64,000 nucleotides of DNA from contig CM062379.1 in the NCBI GenBank assembly GCA_031310005.1, forward strand, positions 5,766,001 to 5,830,000. Reading direction: 5' to 3'. Made by a program: the position numbers and the translations under genes. This document shows, piece after piece, positions 24,655 to 35,836 of this stretch. The notes beneath the pieces are model-generated. The model searched no databases and had not been told where the DNA came from. It saw nothing but the letters and a program-made list of their open reading frames with translations. The stretch comes from Dactylellina haptotyla (lineage: Eukaryota > Ascomycota > Orbiliomycetes > Orbiliales > Orbiliaceae). Positions within the stretch are counted from its first letter, which is position 1; every line of letters starts with the position of its first letter.

Positions 24655-26711
24655 GGGATCTGTGCTATTTTCCAATAACAACAATTCGATTATAGGTCCT
24701 AGAGGGGAGGTTTGGGCAGCTTTAGGGTGCAGTCGATGCCGATGTAGCGAATGAGGGTTGCAGCGATTGAAATGAGTTGAAAACGTTTCCTAGCACGTTA
24801 TTTGTATGCGAGGCCAATCTGACGGTCTTCGAGTGGTGGCGACCTGCAATTGAAAATTTTGGGACGCGTAGGCTGCGGAACGCAAGATTCTGGGTAGCGT
24901 AGATGATGATGCGTAATACAGAATCGACCACCGACGGTTGTATTTCGTGGGTTTTGACTCACGCCTCGTTTATATGCCCCAATGTACTGCACGCCTACTC
25001 ACCTCGATGCACAACGACACTGTTCCAACCGGTGGAGATCAAAGCAAACCAGGCTGGAGCAAATATATCGAAGCAAACGTCATAGACCTCTTGTGAAACA
25101 CTATGAAGAGGCGGGTAATTTTGGCAGCAAGTTCATTGAGTCACAAGTTGCTGCTTCTTACAAGACAAATTGTCGGAATTGGCGGTTGTTAGATAGAACC
25201 TATAGAGTGGTCCATCCTGGCAATATAAAGGAAAGGATATCCCGACATCACGTCGCATCAGAACTCAAGCCCCACCAGATGGAAGCCTGACCGGCAGCGC
25301 GAAATACCGTTACACATGCGAACAGCAATGACTTCATTTCGCAATGTTCATGGGTTCTATCCTACCACGTTTTCTCCTCCCGTTTAAACGGCCAGGCTGG
25401 CTGGCCACCCATGGAGATATTTTCGGAGATTATCAGACCAGATTCAGACCTCGCATTCGGGCGAATACGCGATTCGTATGTATCCCCCAGGGAAATGAAT
25501 TTCATTAACCCAATCGATTCGGGTGGTTAGAATTCATAGATCTCCAGCGCATCCATTTCCCCACTATCTCTTATCTGAGGAATGTGCCGAATCCAAAACA
25601 CGGAACCTGGGAAACGAGTCTCCCCAGAATGCGGTTCTCCGTTCACAGTAAACCCGCTTGGGAGGGATGTTCCGTTGCCTCGATTCAGGACCGGAACTGA
25701 GGCACACCCGCAAAAACGGTTCCATCATGGGTAACAGATCCTTCGAGCATATTGTTACATGGTTGCGTTGCATTCAGTACATTTGGGAATAAAACGAACA
25801 AAATGTGTCGCCTGATATCGCGGCTAGGAAGGCATTTCATTCTGGAATGAAAGAAGTTTTTTTGGGTTGCATGTTGCACGAGAAGGAACCTGTATCGATT
25901 CAATTATCGATTTATCCAGCCCAGCTGGGACTTTCTAAGTACGGCGAACAAATAACACCTAGAGCTCGACAATTTGAAGGCCAAGAACCTGGAATAGGTT
26001 CTAACTAGGGGCGTTTGGCTGCTGGTAAATTTTCCTAGTCCACGAGTGTTACACAAGATGTTTGCAAATAAGCATCTCGGCAGTCTCGGCACGAGTTCAG
26101 AGTGCACCTGGTTCTTCAACATATTGACCTACGATCCAATGCATTGGCATGTGTTTGCTAGACTATATTAGCATATTATGTGCCTGGTATCGAGGCTAAT
26201 TATGCGCGGCTCGCCCAAAGAACTACCAAATACTGTACGAGACTGCCAAACAGTTTTGTACTAGCATAGCCAAGTGCTATGGTCGTCAAAATGACACAAA
26301 TACAACACATTACTATCAGATCTACCTCCTAGTCCAGTCTGGGTATTTAGCTATTTATGGTCATGAAACTACACTGAGTGGAAATCAAATGGCTTCAAAG
26401 TGCATTGGGCTTGATATTTTCGAGTTTCTAAGAGCTGAAGCGGAAGACCAAATGAGCGTAGGCCAGTTCACCTACAGTTCTACCACAACTCGGAGCTATC
26501 CGCAACGATGTGAAACTATACTTCGTATTTGTCTTCAATTGATCAAGCAATTCGATATACATTCTTTTAAAAATATTATCTTCTCATCGAGCTACCTAAG
26601 AGCAATGGGAGCTCCTTCATAAGCAGCAAATCGCTATTAGCTACCCAATAGTATATGACAGTTATTTAACGAAACCGAATATACTGCAATCGAACATACT
26701 GAAAGCTATAC
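24655..26711. other. 2-kb intergenic region, no gene seen
   Basis: Contains the tyrosinase promoter on the left. Open frames of 60-102 codons occur on both strands, but none has convincing composition, splice logic or family motifs. Confidence 0.5.
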
Positions 26712-28133
26712 ATGATGCATCACGTACGCCGTTGGATCTGTCCGGATCTCCACGTGGATCCGACCCTCCAATGTGAAATCTGCGAAACCACGGTCAATGC
26801 TCTGGTTGTCAAACCGGAAGACTGGCCGCCTGGAACCCGAGAAATGATACGAGAGGTCCGCGAAGAGATGTTACAAGCGGAGATGAAGCAAAAGCAAAAG
26901 ATGCTAAATAAGCCGAAAACCAGCACCGAAATGCTGATGTATATGGTGAAAGATGACCAAGAAAAGGAGAATAAAGAAAATAGGCAGACCGAATCGACTG
27001 TTGAGCATGGGTTTTGGTTTGAGGATCTTGCGGCCGAGACTGTGGACAATAATAGTTACTCTCAGATGCTGTTCAGAGGTTCAGAATCTCAAGGCGGCCA
27101 AGCTTCATTACCAAATACATCTTCGGTTTCGCTTGTTTCGGTTACGGTATCGACTGCAGAAGCGATTACTGTTAGGAAGATCGATCTTGACGACATTGAG
27201 GTTTACGAATATACGCTCATCGTTCCAGACAATGGCGAGAAATCTGGGGAGCCAACAAAAGAAAAACCACTTCCAGAAATAGAAGTGGAACCAACCAGGA
27301 AAGCACCAGACCCGCCAAAACCTGAAAAGAAGCCTCCAAAATGGGAACCTTGGAAGCCAGAACGAAAGTCAAGGCGTCAATCTTCGAAGCGAGATGGCGA
27401 GTCAGAATCGGAAACCGAATTCGAAACAGACGATGACATGAACGACCCAAATAACTACGTAGTCACCGATCGCCGTGACTTTCTAAGATTTGGCCGATTT
27501 GTTACTCTGGACAATCCTGCCATTGAGAGTATCGTCATGAAAAGGACGACTCCGAGGAAGAAGAAGAAGAAAGATAGAAGATCCAAGGATCAGCAAGCAT
27601 CTGAAGAATCTGGAAGCAATATCAAAGACCAAAATGCCAAAGCACTGGTTCCTTATCAACGCCCGAGGAGCGCGAGCGCCAGTTTCGCTAGGGGAGTTTA
27701 TAATACAAGCCCCAGAAGAGCAACTTCGGCACGTCCCTACAACCGCACCTACGGAGACCGACTCACCGTTCCGAACCGTCCTCAACATGAGGTTCGACGT
27801 GCTAGCTTTAGCCATCGTGCCTATAGTGCTCCCCGACCGCGAAGCTCTCCTCCTCCTCCTCCTCCTCCTCTAACCACGGCCATTCCACAGGCGCCTCGAC
27901 CTTTGAGTTCCCAACAACCTTCCCGGCCTCCGAATATCCCACAAAGGCCCCAGTACTCCGCTTTTCCACGATCACGTAGACTTCCGAGTTTTTCATCTTT
28001 GGAGGTCAATTATGACGAGGATGAAGATTTGGATTGGGTTGAGAATCAAAAAGTAGAATTGGAATATGATACGAAGAACGAGAAGAACGAGAAGAAAACG
28101 GACAAGTTGAAGAAATTCTTTAAATTAATGTAA
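26712..28133 (+). CDS. Disordered hypothetical protein, 473 aa
   Basis: Single-exon frame starting with two ATGs. Residues 9-25 have Cys spacing C-x9..10-C-x2-C (CPDL...CEIC), suggesting an incomplete zinc ribbon. A charged helical stretch follows (EMIREVREEML..EMKQKQKML). The rest is low complexity: Pro/Glu/Lys-rich, then Arg/Ser-rich, then a seven-Pro run encoded by a CCT repeat near 27844-27870, and a lysine-rich end. Codon choice and the 1.4-kb uninterrupted frame support a real gene. I recognise no family. Nuclear or RNA-associated function is possible from the Arg/Ser content but is only a guess. Confidence 0.7.
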   Translation: MMHHVRRWICPDLHVDPTLQCEICETTVNALVVKPEDWPPGTREMIREVREEMLQAEMKQKQKMLNKPKTSTEMLMYMVKDDQEKENKENRQTESTVEHGFWFEDLAAETVDNNSYSQMLFRGSESQGGQASLPNTSSVSLVSVTVSTAEAITVRKIDLDDIEVYEYTLIVPDNGEKSGEPTKEKPLPEIEVEPTRKAPDPPKPEKKPPKWEPWKPERKSRRQSSKRDGESESETEFETDDDMNDPNNYVVTDRRDFLRFGRFVTLDNPAIESIVMKRTTPRKKKKKDRRSKDQQASEESGSNIKDQNAKALVPYQRPRSASASFARGVYNTSPRRATSARPYNRTYGDRLTVPNRPQHEVRRASFSHRAYSAPRPRSSPPPPPPPLTTAIPQAPRPLSSQQPSRPPNIPQRPQYSAFPRSRRLPSFSSLEVNYDEDEDLDWVENQKVELEYDTKNEKNEKKTDKLKKFFKLM

Positions 28134-29317
28134 CTTTTTTTCGTCATTCACCCTGATAATGGTTTCTTTGGTTCTCAACTTTGTCCAGGATAATTATTTC
28201 AGATAAGACCCATTGATCCCTACTATTTCCATACAATATGTCTCATTCCGAGTTCAAAGTTCCGCTAATTCCTTCCCCTGCTCGTTTGTTTTCTTCTCTT
28301 TCTTTTCTTTCGGGTCTTCAGATGATATCCTTTCGTAAACCCTATTCCATGCTCGTGCCAAGAATAAAAGGCCCGCCGAGCATTAAGGCCCGCCCAATGC
28401 ACAAACTAACGTTATAGCTTGCAGGCAACCACTTTTACCGACATCAGGATCCGGTCCGAATCGCTGCGACGGCTGGCCCAGATTTTTGGAGATGCCGCTG
28501 AATAACATTTATTCACGTTTACGGCAGCCAATCACATGATAATTCATAATGAATCATATCCTATTGGATTTTTCAAGATCGGCTATTAAATTTCCCCGGA
28601 GTACTAGCATGTAGAGCAAGCTGGAGCTTCGCCTCAATCGTATTCACGGGGAAAACGAGAGGGCCCGATATGCAAAGATCCTAAATCTCCAAAAGCTACA
28701 ACTCCGCAATTCGTGCGCCGCGGACGGTGTACCAGACAGAACAAGGCCAGCTTATAATAACGTTGTTATAGGTTCGATAAACCCACATCTAGCTAAACTA
28801 GGTTGAGATAGCTGATAGCTGATAGCTGGCTGACAAATCCGCAGAGGGACTCCGGGCACTGTTTGGGCCGAAAAAGCGAAATTGAGGATTGGCTCTATGA
28901 TCGAAAGCTTGTGCTGGTGCTACCGGTCTCCAAGCTCCCGAATGGGAAGTTCGAGCTGGGTAATTTGTTGCGACGAGTACAAGGAACGTCATAGTATGGC
29001 GGCCATAGCCGTGTCGCTCGTGTTAATTTAGGGCTATGGCAGCTTGGATCCTACTCGGTAATTGTAGCTTCGACACTGTCATCTTGGAGAAAGCTGGGAT
29101 TATTTAAGTCGCGAGAGTTTTCTGCTTTCGATTCTCAATTGTTTCTGTAATTCGCACTTGAACAGTTTCCTCGCCCTCGCTTCGAAAAATATCTGCAACA
29201 TCGACAACACACTTGTCGCGCCAATCGGATTCTGCGTTCTAACAATCAACCTTATCTTGCCAGAGACGCAGACCATTCGCACTTCGCAACTCTTTTCAAG
29301 AATTCCAAGCGCGCAAA
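28134..29317. other. Intergenic region upstream of the GST-like gene
   Basis: About 1.2 kb. It contains a small perfect tandem repeat (GATAGCT units near 28810-28828) and the presumed promoter and 5' UTR of the GST-like gene. No coding evidence. Confidence 0.5.
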
Positions 29318-30246
29318 ATGCCGAAGACCGAATATACTTTGTTCGATCTTCCCACAAACAGCACACCTCCGATTTGCTGGTACGTTCTACGAAAAAATCT
29401 AGTCTCGGGGTCGACTGCGAGAATTAATCGTTAATGTGACATTATTTTTTTCAAGGTCGCCGAATACCTGGAAGGCCAGAGGTGTGTTGAATTACAAGGG
29501 CGTTCCCTACGAGACGGAATGGGTGGAATATCCAGACATCCGCGTCCGTCTCGCCGCATTTGGGTGAGTATTTGCATTCACAAATATCCTTCAATTCAAC
29601 CCGACACAATAATAATGGAGGTTAATTCTGATACTTTTTTGCAAAAATTTAAAGCATACCTTCCAAGGGTGGCCTGATGCCCTACACTCTCCCGATGATG
29701 CGAGTGACTATCACCCCGGATGATGGTGGAGAGCCCGAGGTCAAATACCTGACGGATAGCAAGGATATTGCTGAATACGTCAATGAGAAACACCCGGAGC
29801 CGTTCATGGACTTCGAGAACGCAATCAACGATGACAGCGTCAAGTTTCTGAATGAGAATCTAACGGACTCATTCTGCGGCACTGTGCTGTGCGATGTACC
29901 TGCGATCCTCCCACCGAGAAGCGCAGAGTACGTGCTGGAAACGCGGCCAAAGTGGATGGGGATGCCTGTGCCGGACTTCAAGAAGAAGAAGATCGAGGAA
30001 GGGGCGTGGGAGAACTTGGAGAAAGGGATGATGAAGCTGAGAGAGTATCTGACGAAGAACGGAGGACCTTTTATTCTGGGGGAGACGGTGTCCTTTGCGG
30101 ATGTCAGGATCGCGGGGTATATGCTGTGGGCGAAGGAGGGTTCGGAGGAGTGCTGGACAAAGGTCAAGGCGTGGGGCGGGGAGGAGGTGGAGAACTTCAT
30201 GAAGGCGGTGGCAGAGAAGGGGATCACGACGCGGGCCACTTACTAG
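29318..30246 (+). CDS. Glutathione S-transferase-like protein, 253 aa
   Basis: Exons are 29318..29379, 29456..29563 and 29655..30246, all in phase. The first 90 residues fit a thioredoxin-like GST_N fold: a start with TLFDLPTN, then NTWKARGVLNYKGVPYETEWVEYPDI, a cis-Pro region near LPMM, and DSKDIAEYV for the glutathione gamma-Glu site. The C-terminal half is helical (GPFILGETVSFADVRIAGYMLW), matching GST_C, including the conserved (S/T)xAD N-capping box. This arrangement resembles fungal GSTs and bacterial beta-etherases (LigE-type). Cytosolic detoxification is likely; the exact substrate is unknown. Confidence 0.85.
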
Positions 30247-30769
30247 ATTCTGTCCGTAGCTTGTTCAATAATAAACAGTCGCAATTCACTCGTTCAACAT
30301 GATAGCAATAAGAATAATATGGTAACTATAGCCGAGTGTCGGAGATAGTCGGAGATAGGATGCTTCCGACGGGCGATCGCCGGCCGAGGCAGCTGTCGGA
30401 CAACACAACCGGCTCTGCGGCAAAAGTTCGGACGCCGTTCGAAGCAAATTTTTCTGGCGCTGTTTCGGCGAGAAAAAAAAGGATCAGATAAGCTGCGAGA
30501 TAATCTACGCCCGCCAAAAGACGTCACGACGCCGGTTCTTCTTCTACGGGCCAATTCGCTGTCACACGATACTCGACCTTTTTCTATCCTCCTCTCCAAA
30601 TCGTGCAAAGAATCTCTCCTTCAGGTTTCCGTGCGAATTGAGAGTTTCCCGCGGGTTCCCGTGTCTTCCAGCGTCCCTAGCAGGCTGCAGGGCATCTGCA
30701 CCGTCCGGCCGATTTGCATTTGCCCTGTCCAACCGACCAGCGCTCTTTCACTCAACGGTTTCCGCGGCC
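30247..30769. other. Intergenic region and carrier 5' UTR
   Basis: 523 bases between the GST-like stop and the carrier ATG. A frame runs into the carrier from 30638 but begins with TTG, so I take this part as 5' UTR. A 10-base direct repeat (GTCGGAGATA twice) occurs near 30338-30357. Confidence 0.5.
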
Positions 30770-32319
30770 ATGAGTGGCGTCACCAATATCGACATTCATA
30801 ATCCGTCCGCCGCTTACTTATCTGCTCCGACTCACATACATCATCATCATACCCACGACGGAGCCCACTTCTCTCCAGACCATGATCACGACAACCTCGA
30901 CCTTTCCCTCAACTCAGACTCCGACATGCCTGGCCGAAGATCGGCAACTGTTGAGGTCCCTGCAACTCAACGGATGCTAGCTGCCTGCAGTGGCAGTCTG
31001 TTAACCTCTCTCATTGGTACTTTTACCTTCTTTCCTCGTTTTCTGCTTGAGAATCAGCCTGGTATCAGGATGTTAACCTCATTTTTAAAATAGTTACTCC
31101 ATTAGACGTCGTCAGGGTTAGATTGCAAGCTCAAACCCACCCCACTCCCTTGCCCGCATCCCAGTCCTCCTCCTCCACTATCGCCCCCCGTGCCCACCGT
31201 CTCCCGACCCAACCCTTCACCCTCCCCACAGCAGCTCACATCTCCCGCCCAGTGGCAGACCTGGGCGTCACCGCCTGCTGTCGTGAAGTCTTTTGGGTCT
31301 CCTCTACGAATGAACTCTGCCTCGCATACCCCAGCATAGGCAATACCGTCCCCGGCTCGTCCTCTCTCACAAAGTCCACAGAAACCTGTCTGGTAGAATC
31401 AACCGCCTCTCACCGCTTCACGGGTACCTGGGAAGGGCTCGTTAAAATTGCAAGAAATGAGGGCCTTCCCAGTTTATACCGTGGGCTATCCCCCACACTC
31501 CTGATGTCCATACCGGCGAATGTAATCTATTTCACGGGATACGAATCATTACGATATTCGAGTAAATCACCCCTATCAAAACTATCCGACAACATGGCAC
31601 CCTTGATAGCCGGTAGCTTAGCTAGGACCATCGCGGCGACGGTAATCGCCCCACTAGAGCTGTTCAAGACGAGGTTGCAGGCAGCTTCGTCGCATCCGAA
31701 GAGGGGCACAGCTACTGCGGCTGCCGAGGACAGCGTCTCGGCATTTCGACAGACGATTATGGGTGTCAGGACCATGGTTGCCCACGAGGGCGTGACTTCC
31801 CTCTGGCGAGGGCTCATGCTAACCCTCTGGAGGGACGTACCATTTTCCGGAATATACTGGTGGGGGTACGAGACCGTCCGGGGCTTCCTGGCGCAGGAAA
31901 GATACGGAAGAAAACACCATCTTGGCCCTATCGAGCGACATCGAGTGGATAACGACACCCTCTCGCAGGAGGAAGATAAGATGACCTTCACGGACTCGTT
32001 TGTTGCCGGTGCGACGAGCGGTGCTGTTGCTGCGTTTGTAACGACTCCGTTCGATGTTGGCAAGACCAGACGGCAAGTGTGGAGAGCGGCGAATGACATT
32101 CCCGGAGACGTGAATACGACCTCGATGATGAAGAGCGAGGGGAGCATGCCGAAGGTTTTGGCGGAAATTTATCAACGAGAGGGGATGAGCGGGCTGTTCA
32201 GAGGGTGCATTCCGAGAATGTTGAAGGTAGCACCAGCCTGCGCGATTATGATTTCCAGCTACGAGATTGGCAAAAAGGCGGCGATGAGAATGAAAACGGA
32301 GAAGCAGGAGAGGGATTGA
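30770..32319 (+). CDS. Mitochondrial carrier, MTM1/SLC25A39-like, 490 aa
   Basis: Inner mitochondrial membrane transporter. Exons are 30770..31016 and 31094..32319; the intron joins ACSGSLLTSLI to VTPLDVVRVRLQAQ, completing the first Px[DE]xx[RK] motif (TPLDVVRVR). Two more signatures follow: APLELFKTRLQ and TPFDVGKTRRQ. RG-type motifs close each third (GLPSLYRGL, GVTSLWRGL, GMSGLFRGC). A long insertion between the first two helices is typical of the yeast Mtm1 / human SLC25A39-40 group, linked to glutathione import and manganese or iron homeostasis. The N-terminus has a His-rich patch (THIHHHHTHD). The start at 30770 is the first ATG in frame. Family certain; subgroup likely. Confidence 0.9.
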
Positions 32320-33125
32320 TTTGATACTCGGGTTCTATTTTACTTGTCTATATCTTGTTTGGTGGCTGCATTGGGTGTTTTTCTTCTTCCTCTTGGGGAT
32401 CCGGCCACGACAACAGCGTCGGTATTTTCAAGCTGCATTTGATACTGCATTTTCAATTGGCGAACTCTCTACCCTTTTTACTTTTCACTAACTACTACAA
32501 AAGCTGCTCGGTGGGGAGGATGGCTCACCGCCATTCTTTCTATCCTTTCTTTCTTGCCTATTTTCCTTCATGATTTAAATTACTAATGACCGCAGCATAG
32601 ACATAGAGTTGTTTCCTTGCTTCTTTACTTGACTGTTCGGGATGGAGTTGATTCCCCACTTGTACCGCGTTGGTGAATATCTCTGTACATATGCATATTT
32701 CTGACTGTATATTTAGCACGATTCCAAAAGAAAAGAAAAATCCAAAAGTCTCTTTTGCACAGATATCTGTTTCCCTTGAATGCAATTTTTATACTGTTGT
32801 TCGCAGCGTTTGTCGCGTGCGTCGAGGGAGGATTGCATCGATTGTTGGAGGCAGCAGCCAATGAGATTGTGAGCGGGTGCCCCTCAATTCCGCTTTAGCC
32901 TTTTTCCCCCACAACCCGACAGACACACCACCCAACGTTAACGTCACCGATACCTCCCATCTACGTCCTCGTTCCGAACACAGCCCTCACCGACTACACC
33001 GGGCCTCTTTTTCCACCATCATCACATCATCCCTCTTATTACTTGGCGATTCTCAAGTTGTCCGCATCCTTACAACCTCAAACCGGTTTCACTCCGTTAC
33101 ACCCGAATCTAGATAACCAAAAACA
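32320..33125. other. Intergenic region
   Basis: About 800 bases with the carrier 3' UTR and, on the right, a CA/CT-rich leader of the next gene. No coding evidence. Confidence 0.5.
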
Positions 33126-33535
33126 ATGTTGTCCCGCACCGCACTCCGTCCGATCATCCGCTCGCACGCATCGATTGCGTCGCGCAGAACGTTCTCCGCT
33201 TCCTCGAAACGGTCCGCCGAGACCGTGACTGCCGCGCCACCCACGAGCAGCGTCGTCGTGAAGAAGAGCGGCGGCGGGTTTAGGGGCGGCATTATCGGGT
33301 TCCTGTTGGGGAGCAGTCTGGCGTTCGCTACCAGCTTTACCTATCTCCGGAACGAGTGGAAGATTCGGGATGACATTTTGATGGAAGATTTCGCGGTAGG
33401 TTCCTTTTTTATTAACTTCACTCCGATTGGGTATTTGCTGATTGTTATCTGTAGAGTTTGAGGACGACCTGCCAACGCGTCGAGGCTAGGTTCCGGATAC
33501 TGGAAGACCAGCTTGCAAAGGCTCAGAAGAAATAA
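33126..33535 (+). CDS. Small putative mitochondrial membrane protein, 116 aa
   Basis: Exons are 33126..33395 and 33455..33535 (intron GTAGGT...GTAG, phase 0). The N-terminus is Arg/Ser-rich without acids for the first 28 residues (LSRTALRPIIRSH...RRTFSASS), an R-2/R-3 type mitochondrial presequence. A glycine-rich membrane segment follows (GGIIGFLLGSSLAFATSF) and then a charged helix (RVEARFRILEDQLAKAQ) likely to form a coiled coil. The layout is that of small inner-membrane assembly factors. I cannot name the family. ATG context (AACAATG) is good. Confidence 0.72.
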
Positions 33536-34219
33536 AATTGGCGAATTGATTCGGTGGTAGGGTAGAGAATCTGTGGAGGAGGCCGCCTTGAGTTTCTTGT
33601 TGGAGCTAGGCGGACCGCAGAGATATGTATATTGGGGCGGTGATAATCACGGACGGATACTACTTTGTACAGAACTTTTTCTCATTTTTTTATCTTCAAG
33701 CACAATCACAAAACTTTTCTTTCGTTGATATATTTTTGGAACCTTTTTAACATTCAATAGCAAGCATACCCGCGAAGCACATTTTCTTCTTAATTCTTCA
33801 AAAAAGAAATTGCATAAATGACGGAATTTTCGTTGTATTGGCTCGGGCTGATAAGCTGCAGCCATGCTTTCAACCAACTCGGCTCAACTGTGTATATTTA
33901 AACTCTCTCCCTTTGCGAGAAACAATACGCTTTCAACCTCGGATATTGTTAGATTGTCAATTGTACTCCGTCTATTCCCATGCGATTCCAGGAGAGAGAG
34001 AGAGAGAAAGAAACCTCCAAACCGCCCATATGATATTGAGATGTCAATTACCCACCAGTATCCTCGGGAGGAAGTACTCTGCGTCTATGATATATATATA
34101 TATTTACAAAAAGCCACAATATATGGCTATATATGCTTCTAAAAGTACATATTTACAATCCAACAACCTCTACAGTCTCTCCATCTCAAACCTCAAATAG
34201 AGAATGAAGTTGGGAGAGG
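33536..34219. other. Convergent intergenic region
   Basis: Nearly 700 AT-rich bases between two converging genes. A GA run (about 33991-34008) and a TA run (about 34089-34104) are the only structures. Presumably two 3' UTRs. Confidence 0.5.
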
Positions 34220-34915
34220 CTACCTTATGAACTCCACCGCCTCACCGGACCCGGTCTCCCTCTGTTCCCGCACTTGTACGCCCGTATGCCCGATCTTATC
34301 CCCCAACTTTGCGAGAAGACCCTTCTTCAGCCCTAAGCGCTTCTCTATCTCGTCGTCTTTCATCTTCCGCTGTTTCCCGCCGCCGTTCAAGTTCGCCCCT
34401 TCACGCATCATGACCACATCGCGGATACGGAATATGTCGAGATATTCTTTCGGGTTTTGTGCTAGCTGATCGTTATGTTGCTCGCGGGAGCGGAGGATGA
34501 GGACACTTGCGGGAACGGACGAGAAGATCGGTCTGTCGGTGGGTTTCAAGATCGGTGGGAAAATCGGCGGTGAGGCGGCGTTGGGGGTTGTTGAAGAGGT
34601 AGCGGGGTGCGAATGTGGAGTGTTTCCGTGGGCTACGGCGCCGAGGGTACGCAGCATTGAAGAGAAATGCGGGTCCTGGGAGTCCTTGAGAATTTCTAGC
34701 CCGGGGTTTTTTCATTAATTGAATGCTTTCGAGGGTAAGGTACGGACGGGTGAGAGCTAACCATCGGATTTGGTGGATGAAGGGGGAGTCTTCGGATGTA
34801 TTGAAGCTGGAGGCGGGGTGGGTGGTGTCTTTGGCAACTGCTGTTGGAGCCTCTTCGCTGCATTCTTGACGGGGAGTCGGCGTGCTGAAGGCGACTTGGA
34901 GGCCGCGGCACCCAT
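34220..34915 (-). CDS. Hypothetical protein with N-myristoylation-like start, 209 aa
   Basis: Exons are 34762..34915 and 34220..34695; the intron (GTTAGC...CTAG) has phase 1. The N-terminus MGAAASK fits the N-myristoylation pattern (Gly2, small residues, Ser6). A basic, Pro-rich tail with repeated KTPP follows. The middle has QDPHFSSMLRTLGAV and a run NPKEYLDIFRIRDVVMMRE that looks like a conserved helical core. The C-terminus is Lys-rich (EKRLGLKKGLLAKLGDKIG). Membrane attachment through a lipid is inferred. I do not recognise the family. Confidence 0.7.
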
Positions 34916-35836
34916 TTCTTCAAGCTTGCTCTCTCGCGCGTGCGCGAGGTAGTTGATTGCCCCGGCGTGGAATTAATAACGGGTATAGTTGGGTGAGAGA
35001 CGAGATATCCGGAGACTACATCTGTCTAGTTGGTCAAGTTGAAGGCCATCTCGCAGGTTGCTGGTGAAGCATTGGAGTGCGGACGGCGGTGAGGTGGAAA
35101 TCGCATGACTTTCGTCTGGCCCGGATTGGCTACACACCAGTCTTGTACCTAGACAAAGGCTACACACTTCCTATTTGGATGAACATCAAAATAGACAACG
35201 CAGAAATTGCAACATTTTACAAATAGTATTGCGTCAAGACGTCTAAGACTCTGGGCACTAACTAAACAGACAAAGCCCGGGCTAAAGGCTGCGTCAGAAT
35301 AAATTCCTTGCGGTAACATGTGGACATAAATAACCATACTTCGAGTATAGTTTCGGCCAATACTTTCCGGCCAACAAGGAAACCGGGGCGAGAGCGCTAA
35401 TTTTTTCCCTTTGTGATCGACCCCACCGCACAATCTACCAGCCCTTTCCATACACTAACGGAAGCAAGGACGAGAAAATTATTTAGAATATGTGGGGCTT
35501 TAACTTCCAGGGTTATATCGCGCTATTAGTTATCCCGCGCTAAACCAGGTACTATTGGAGTGCGGTACTGCTGTGGAGAGGCTCGACAGCTAAACTTAAA
35601 TTGTGGACAGAAATTCCGTAATGGGATCCTTCTCGACTTTTTTGTAAATAGGGTCCTCTAAAAATCGGAAACTTATCGATATATCTTGCAGAAGTTCATT
35701 GAAATTTCCAAAGAACCCGTTTTATAATAAGAAGATGATTTCTGCAGGGGTTTGAAAGTTATATCTTATCTCAGCTCCCTTAAATCAGGAGAGGGCAGAC
35801 AATTTGGAGGTTCTTCATCCTAAAGGTAGTACGGCC
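34916..35836. other. Divergent promoter region
   Basis: About 920 bases between the MGAAASK gene (minus) and the Ser/Thr-repeat gene (plus). It holds both promoters. A 100-codon frame on the minus strand has no support. Confidence 0.5.

Noticed and set aside
10040-26711. Biosynthetic gene cluster around the tyrosinase
   Set aside because: No PKS, NRPS, terpene cyclase, UstYa-type or precursor-peptide gene is visible; the neighbours have mixed functions.
29682-30239. 185-codon antisense frame over the GST-like gene
   Set aside because: Shadow of the real exon on the plus strand, which has splice logic and GST motifs.
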